From: Desarmillaria ectypa | Lineage: Eukaryota; Basidiomycota; Agaricomycetes; Agaricales; Physalacriaceae | Assembly: GCA_030407005.1 (NCBI GenBank) | Contig: JAUDYN010000002.1 | Coordinates: forward strand, 124,001 to 188,000 | DNA length: 64,000 nucleotides | Direction: 5' to 3' | Shown here: piece after piece, positions 60,186 through 64,000 of the stretch | Layout of the letters: each line of letters opens with the position of its first letter | Numbering within the stretch: position 1 is the stretch's first letter | The notes under the pieces: generated by a model | What the model saw: the letters and a program-made list of their open reading frames with translations, nothing else | Databases searched by the model: none | Told to the model about the DNA's origin: nothing | Made by a program: the position numbers and the translations under genes

Positions 60186-60424
60186 CCATGCGACTAGCAT
60201 CTTTTCTTTCTTAACCGATATTATACCTCCTTTGTATGCACAGCAATAGAACACCCGGAGCCGGTCTCACTGTAAAGTGTTCGTGTTGCGTTTTGAGCAG
60301 CCAGAGTCGAAGCTGATTTTCGACATCGCGCTGATGATAGACAAAGTTACAAGTATCTTTGAAGTCTCTCATCTCACTTTCTCGCCTGCGACATCAAGTG
60401 GAGAGAGAGACGGTTACGAGTCTA

Positions 60425-60650
60425 CATTGTACCATGGGCTCCCAATTTGAGACGATGTGAAGCTCCCGCGGCTCTTATCATTGTCATCTTACTCTTTGTT
60501 TCCGATTTCGGTTACAATGAGATAATTGATCTACCTTTATAGCGAGGGTGACCCAGAGCCTGAAGGTCGTCGGGGACAGGCATGCCTTCCGGATGAGTGT
60601 CTCAGGGCTAGCAATTCTTCTTGCTGCTGATACACCATTAACAACCCATC
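60425..60650 (+). pseudogene. Partial, decayed GH75 chitosanase copy
   Basis: Downstream of the intact gene the sequence repeats parts of it in order. Ctacattgtaccatggg resembles the cctctgtaccatggtac exon. GatctacctttatagcGAGGGTGAC resembles gacctacctttgcagcGGGGACGAC at the next intron/exon border, and GCATGCCTTCCGGATGAG resembles ACATGTTTCCCAGACGAG. The acceptor CAG has become TAG-like, part of the EVIGEASLL segment is lost, and no frame is maintained. It is a tandem duplicate that has decayed. Confidence 0.65.
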
Positions 60651-60879
60651 GTTTTATCATTGTGAATACTACTTGAACCATCGTTCAACTAAATGTAAGT
60701 CATTCGAGCTGAGACTCAGCTTGAACCAGAATAATTTCTGCATTGTTATTCAGTTTGCTAGTAGACCACAATCGCAAAAAAGCCCATTCATCGTGAATGA
60801 AACGCGCGTTGTATATGGATCGGAGAGGAAGTATACATAGTGGCTAAATGACATATCTCCCAGTTGCGCGTGGGCGCCA

Positions 60880-61622
60880 TTACAGAAATGTTCTCCACTT
60901 TGTGAGGTACGCGAGGTAGTCCGATATGAGGGAACTATGGCGATTAGAGTAGCTCACATCGGTGCTCTCTTTCCCTGGAAGGGCAGAAGGCGAGGAGCAG
61001 CTCTCGTGGACGGAGCCTCGCAAACGGATACGGCGCAATTTGGGCGCTCGTCGGATGAGCTGCGATGCTACCTCTAGGTTTGACATGTTGTTTATGCCCC
61101 AGCATGAGCCGATGGTCAGAGATTCGAGCAGAGATAGATCCAATCTGCCCTTTTCGAGCCATTGAGAGAAATCCGGAGAAGGAGATGGCGACGTCGAACA
61201 AGCGCCACCGAGCAGCATGCTCCATGCATCAGTCGATGGATTAGAAGCACTTGTTCATCATAAAGTTCTCTTCTCTCGGGACGTGCACTGCGGCCTGAAT
61301 GGGCAAGATGAGCTCCAATGATTTTGTTGTCGCGCCAACGTCCAATGAAGATGGCAGACCAGAAATCGGGCGAAGCGAGGACGATGGTACGCCAACGAGA
61401 GCATAGGGATGAGAGATGTATTGGAGTTACCTGTATCTTGTCTCGGAAGGCGGTATCGAGGTACCATTTGCGAAAAGGAAGCATCATCGAGTCACAATTT
61501 CTTGGAAGGTGGCGCTTCTGCCTATGCATACCGAAATTCAGGAAACATTCGGGAATGAGCAGACGCGCACCCACCCAGACCGTCTCCGCGTCTATCATCA
61601 TAGCTCTATTGCATCCAAGCAA
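60880..61622 (-). CDS. F-box/LRR-like protein, possibly broken
   Basis: Minus-strand frames carry LSSLCSRWRTIVLASPDFWSAIFIG, a typical agaricomycete F-box-associated segment. About 250 bases on, in a second frame, LLESLTIGSCWGINNMSN and LIRRAPKLRRIRLRG resemble the leucine-rich part of the same kind of protein. I could not find a clean intron that joins the two frames, and the usual N-terminal PPE-x-L F-box start is only faintly seen (LLIPECF). It may be an intact gene with splicing I failed to resolve, or a pseudogene. The 15-bp repeat array lies upstream of it. Confidence 0.4.
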
Positions 61623-61985
61623 GAATCAAGGTATTATGTAGAAGATTTCATAGGACATTAGTCAGGAATACAAACAGCCGGTGGGAACTTACTGTTTTGC
61701 CCTGGGGGTACGGTGGGAGTTGAAACGATCCATCGCTGCAGTCAGAATAATGTTAGGAATCTGCCGAAATCAGGATATGAGAGTGAGGGGCGACAAGTGA
61801 TGATCGAAGCGAGGTAGGATATGTTATAGAGATGTATGTCGTTAGGGAATAGAATAGATTCCGGCAAGGGTTCGTGAGGAGACCTGAGAGGTCCAGTTTG
61901 CGAGGTAAAGGGGTCAGTAAGTGCGAAGCAGTTACTGTAGGAAGCAGCCGGTGAGCGCGGAGCTATTATGGGCTGTAGATGAAGA

Positions 61986-62134
61986 CAAGCGCTAGGCGTA
62001 GTCTTCGGATTGGTGTCGGAAAGCGCTTGGCGTATCCAACGAGTTGTTCAGCAAGCGCTAGGCGTAACTGATGAGGTTTCTGACAAGCGCTAGGCGTAGT
62101 CAGGAAGCGAGGAGATTGGCAAGCGCTAGGCGTA
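61986..62134. repeat. Five spaced copies of CAAGCGCTAGGCGTA
   Basis: The 15-base word CAAGCGCTAGGCGTA occurs exactly at 61986-62000, 62052-62066, 62084-62098 and 62120-62134. It also occurs as AAAGCGCTTGGCGTA at 62020-62034. Start-to-start spacings are 34, 32, 32 and 36. The 17-21 base spacers do not resemble each other. The spacing is not a multiple of three and the unit reads through a stop on the minus strand (TACGCCTAG), so it is not coding. It lies between an F-box-like gene and the 3' end of the Argonaute gene. Confidence 0.9.
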
Positions 62135-62686
62135 ACCGATCAGATGCTTAGTTCACACAATGAAGTGGACTTGAAGATGAGTAGCTTTTTTCCTTCTTTT
62201 ACAAGGTTACAGACGGTATTTATATACTAAAAGGCTCGAGTCATGAATATTCTACAATGTTCTATTATATTCTAGTATGAGCAAGAAGAATAGAGAAAGT
62301 AAAAGAAAATTATGTGTGAGTCACTGCTAGGACCGAGAAGGCCGAGTGTAGGCATGCGTTGACTCATGCACCGAGTTTACAGATACTCAAGATCCATGAC
62401 AAATAAACACCGGCGAGCTCCATCATCTCTCTTTTCATTCCATACTCTCATCTGGCAGGCTCCAAAACCCACCCAAGTAGATAAAACTCTCATTGGAATG
62501 TGACTTTTGACGCGGTGAACATCTGAATACACAGCTCAATACAAAAGCAAAATTTGATTTCGGAGTGGCGACGTAAGTAAGACAAGAACAGAAAAAACAT
62601 GCAACATAAGTATCGGATTATCGAGAGGCCTTTGGTACTTCAGAATTCAGAAAAGCGGGTGAAATTGAGGTGATAGCACCGTCGGA
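62135..62686. other. Intergenic, 3' side of the Argonaute gene
   Basis: AT-rich, with no gene seen. The 15-bp repeat word does not recur here. Confidence 0.45.
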
Positions 62687-64000
62687 TTACTGCAAATAGT
62701 ATCTTCAGCCTCATCGGACAGCCTGTTTAAAAAAGACATCACCCACCATGAAATACATCTTCTTTGACTGCGTATCATGCACCGGGAGATACTGCCTTTG
62801 ATGATTATCAAGGGTCTCTTCTCGCGTCTGCGTGCCCCCAGACACGACCGACGGCGCTGCACCCTGAGGATCGTAATGCGTCTTTGCCCGGCTGCAAACA
62901 ATGTGGGCGTCTGCCATATACATAAGCAAAAGAAGATCGTACAGAACAGAAAAGACGCACAATAGACAGGCGTAGGGATGGACACCGAACGCGTCGATCT
63001 GGCATAAGTGAAACAAAGAGTATAAGCTAGCGACTGGATCGCGTCCGCGCTGTAGACAGTGTGAGCCTAGTGTGGAACGCATTCAAGAAATGCAAGACGT
63101 ACCTAAACCCGAATTCCTATGAGACGCAAACGATGATTGATATCAATGTAGATCATGTCAAGCGAGCAACTCACATCATAGACAACCTAGATGTTATGAG
63201 AGTTAGCAAGGAATGATTATAATCAAACGGTAACATACATTGTAGTGGGAGCTTTTGCTCGTACCCAGAAGTCCACCATGGCTCTGCAGGTAAAAGTCGA
63301 ACTCAACCGGATTGGTTATCGCCTGATCGATAACGGTACCGGGAAGGAGGTTCCCACTTTTCGCGTCTTTGTCCTTGTCATTCTTTGGGAAGAACCTGAC
63401 AGAAAATAATCAGCAATGAATGTCACAATAGAGACACAAAACAAGCAAACCTCATATGATGACGCTTCCCGACGATGATGAATGTGATTTTCGGAGGTGG
63501 ATTTAGCTTCGCGTCGATGCAGGCGTCTAGGATAGTCAGAACGGAAAAATGTGATGAAGATAAAAGTCGGTACCGTGGAGTAGAGGAAGCTCTGAGGAAG
63601 GAAGGACATCAGCAAGTATGCACCAACGGAAGTGCAGACGCATTGGCGACGTACCTAATTCCAAAACGCGCTTGAATTCACCTTCGGATACACCATCTAC
63701 AGATGCGGATCAACATTATCAAAAAGAAAAGCGACTACCGAACGACCTACCCCGGAAGAATATAAGTCGCTTCGGTATCGTTGTGACCTTCTCCATGCTA
63801 CTTCTATAACCCATATAGGCTAAAAGAAGATTCTGTCATCCAGTGAGTAACATATAAGTAATTAGCATAAACATTGGGTCAGACCTTCGCCATCGAGCGC
63901 AGATCTCCAATCATCTCCTGTCTCCCCAGCTGAAGTGTGGTCTTGGCTATGTATCGTGCGCCATCCGAATCAATATTTGCCACCACTGCCGCGTACGAGG
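62687..64000 (-). CDS. Argonaute, PIWI-domain half (runs off the edge)
   Basis: RNA-guided silencing protein of the RNAi pathway. The 5' part lies beyond position 64000. Exons are 63885-64000, 63751-63832, 63655-63696, 63574-63591, 63451-63526, 63239-63395, 63175-63186, 63103-63116, 62961-63049 and 62747-62910, plus a terminal one. Motifs are YAAVVANIDS, RQEMIGDLRSM, the catalytic Asp in FFRDGVSEGEF, KITFIIVGKRHHMRFFP, GTVIDQAITNPVEFDFYLQSHGG, the catalytic His in SSHYN, YARSTRSVSIPTPVYYAHIVCSRAK and KKMYFM. I end the gene at 62687. A GTGGGT...TTTGCAG intron after KKMYFM then leads straight to TAA, giving the classic Argonaute C-terminus; unspliced reading adds eleven residues and stops at 62711. 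Exons of 12, 14 and 18 bases make it easy to misannotate. The first catalytic Asp is outside the window. Confidence 0.93.

Noticed and set aside
61986..62134. CRISPR-like repeat/spacer array
   Set aside because: This is a eukaryotic nuclear sequence with no cas genes; the repeats are 15 bases and the spacers 17-21 bases, outside CRISPR array norms. Kept as an unexplained direct-repeat array.
62711..62746. C-terminal extension VGDVFFKQAVR of Argonaute
   Set aside because: A 57-base intron with GTGGGT donor and TTTGCAG acceptor removes it and places TAA right after the conserved KKMYFM end.

Overview
This window is nuclear DNA of a basidiomycete fungus, most likely an agaricomycete. The genes are cut by many short introns (about 48-75 bases, GT-AG, CTNAC-type branch sites). 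The gene content also fits: a GH75 chitosanase, a TRK potassium transporter, a basidiomycete-type seven-helix membrane protein, F-box proteins, small secreted cysteine-rich proteins, an Argonaute and relics of P450 and heme peroxidase genes. I worked out exon structures by hand from reading frame, splice sites and family conservation. Species cannot be named.

Layout. 1-7.5 kb: a lineage-type protein with a Cys/His motif (524-1704), a doubtful small gene, and a decayed paralogue of the first gene on the other strand (5635-6148). 7.5-18.6 kb is the gene-dense core: fatty aldehyde dehydrogenase (15 exons), the tri-snRNP splicing factor Prp6 (8 exons), a GPI-anchored CFEM-like secreted protein, an intron-containing tRNA-Arg(UCU) and a four-helix membrane protein. 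20.5-31.7 kb mixes intact genes (zinc-finger/RING protein, TRK transporter, NmrA/EasG-like reductase) with relics: two copies of an APH-fold phosphotransferase gene and a truncated adenosine deaminase. 34-46 kb: an F-box protein, a solo LTR, cystathionine gamma-lyase and a seven-helix membrane protein, separated by long gene-poor stretches. 49-56 kb: a P450 pseudogene, a two-exon hypothetical gene, and a heme-peroxidase pseudogene split by a second solo LTR of the same family. 59-64 kb: intact GH75 chitosanase followed by a decayed partial copy of itself, an F-box/LRR-like gene, an array of five 15-bp direct repeats, and the 3' part of an Argonaute gene that runs off the right edge.

How it fits together. 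No biosynthetic cluster is evident; the genes are housekeeping functions (splicing, K+ uptake, sulfur amino acids, lipid aldehyde detoxification) plus accessory genes. The accessory part shows clear turnover: solo LTRs with intact 5-bp target duplications, duplicated-then-decayed gene copies, and stop codons explained mostly by C-to-T or G-to-A transitions. The most unusual non-coding structure is the spaced 15-bp repeat array at 61986-62134.
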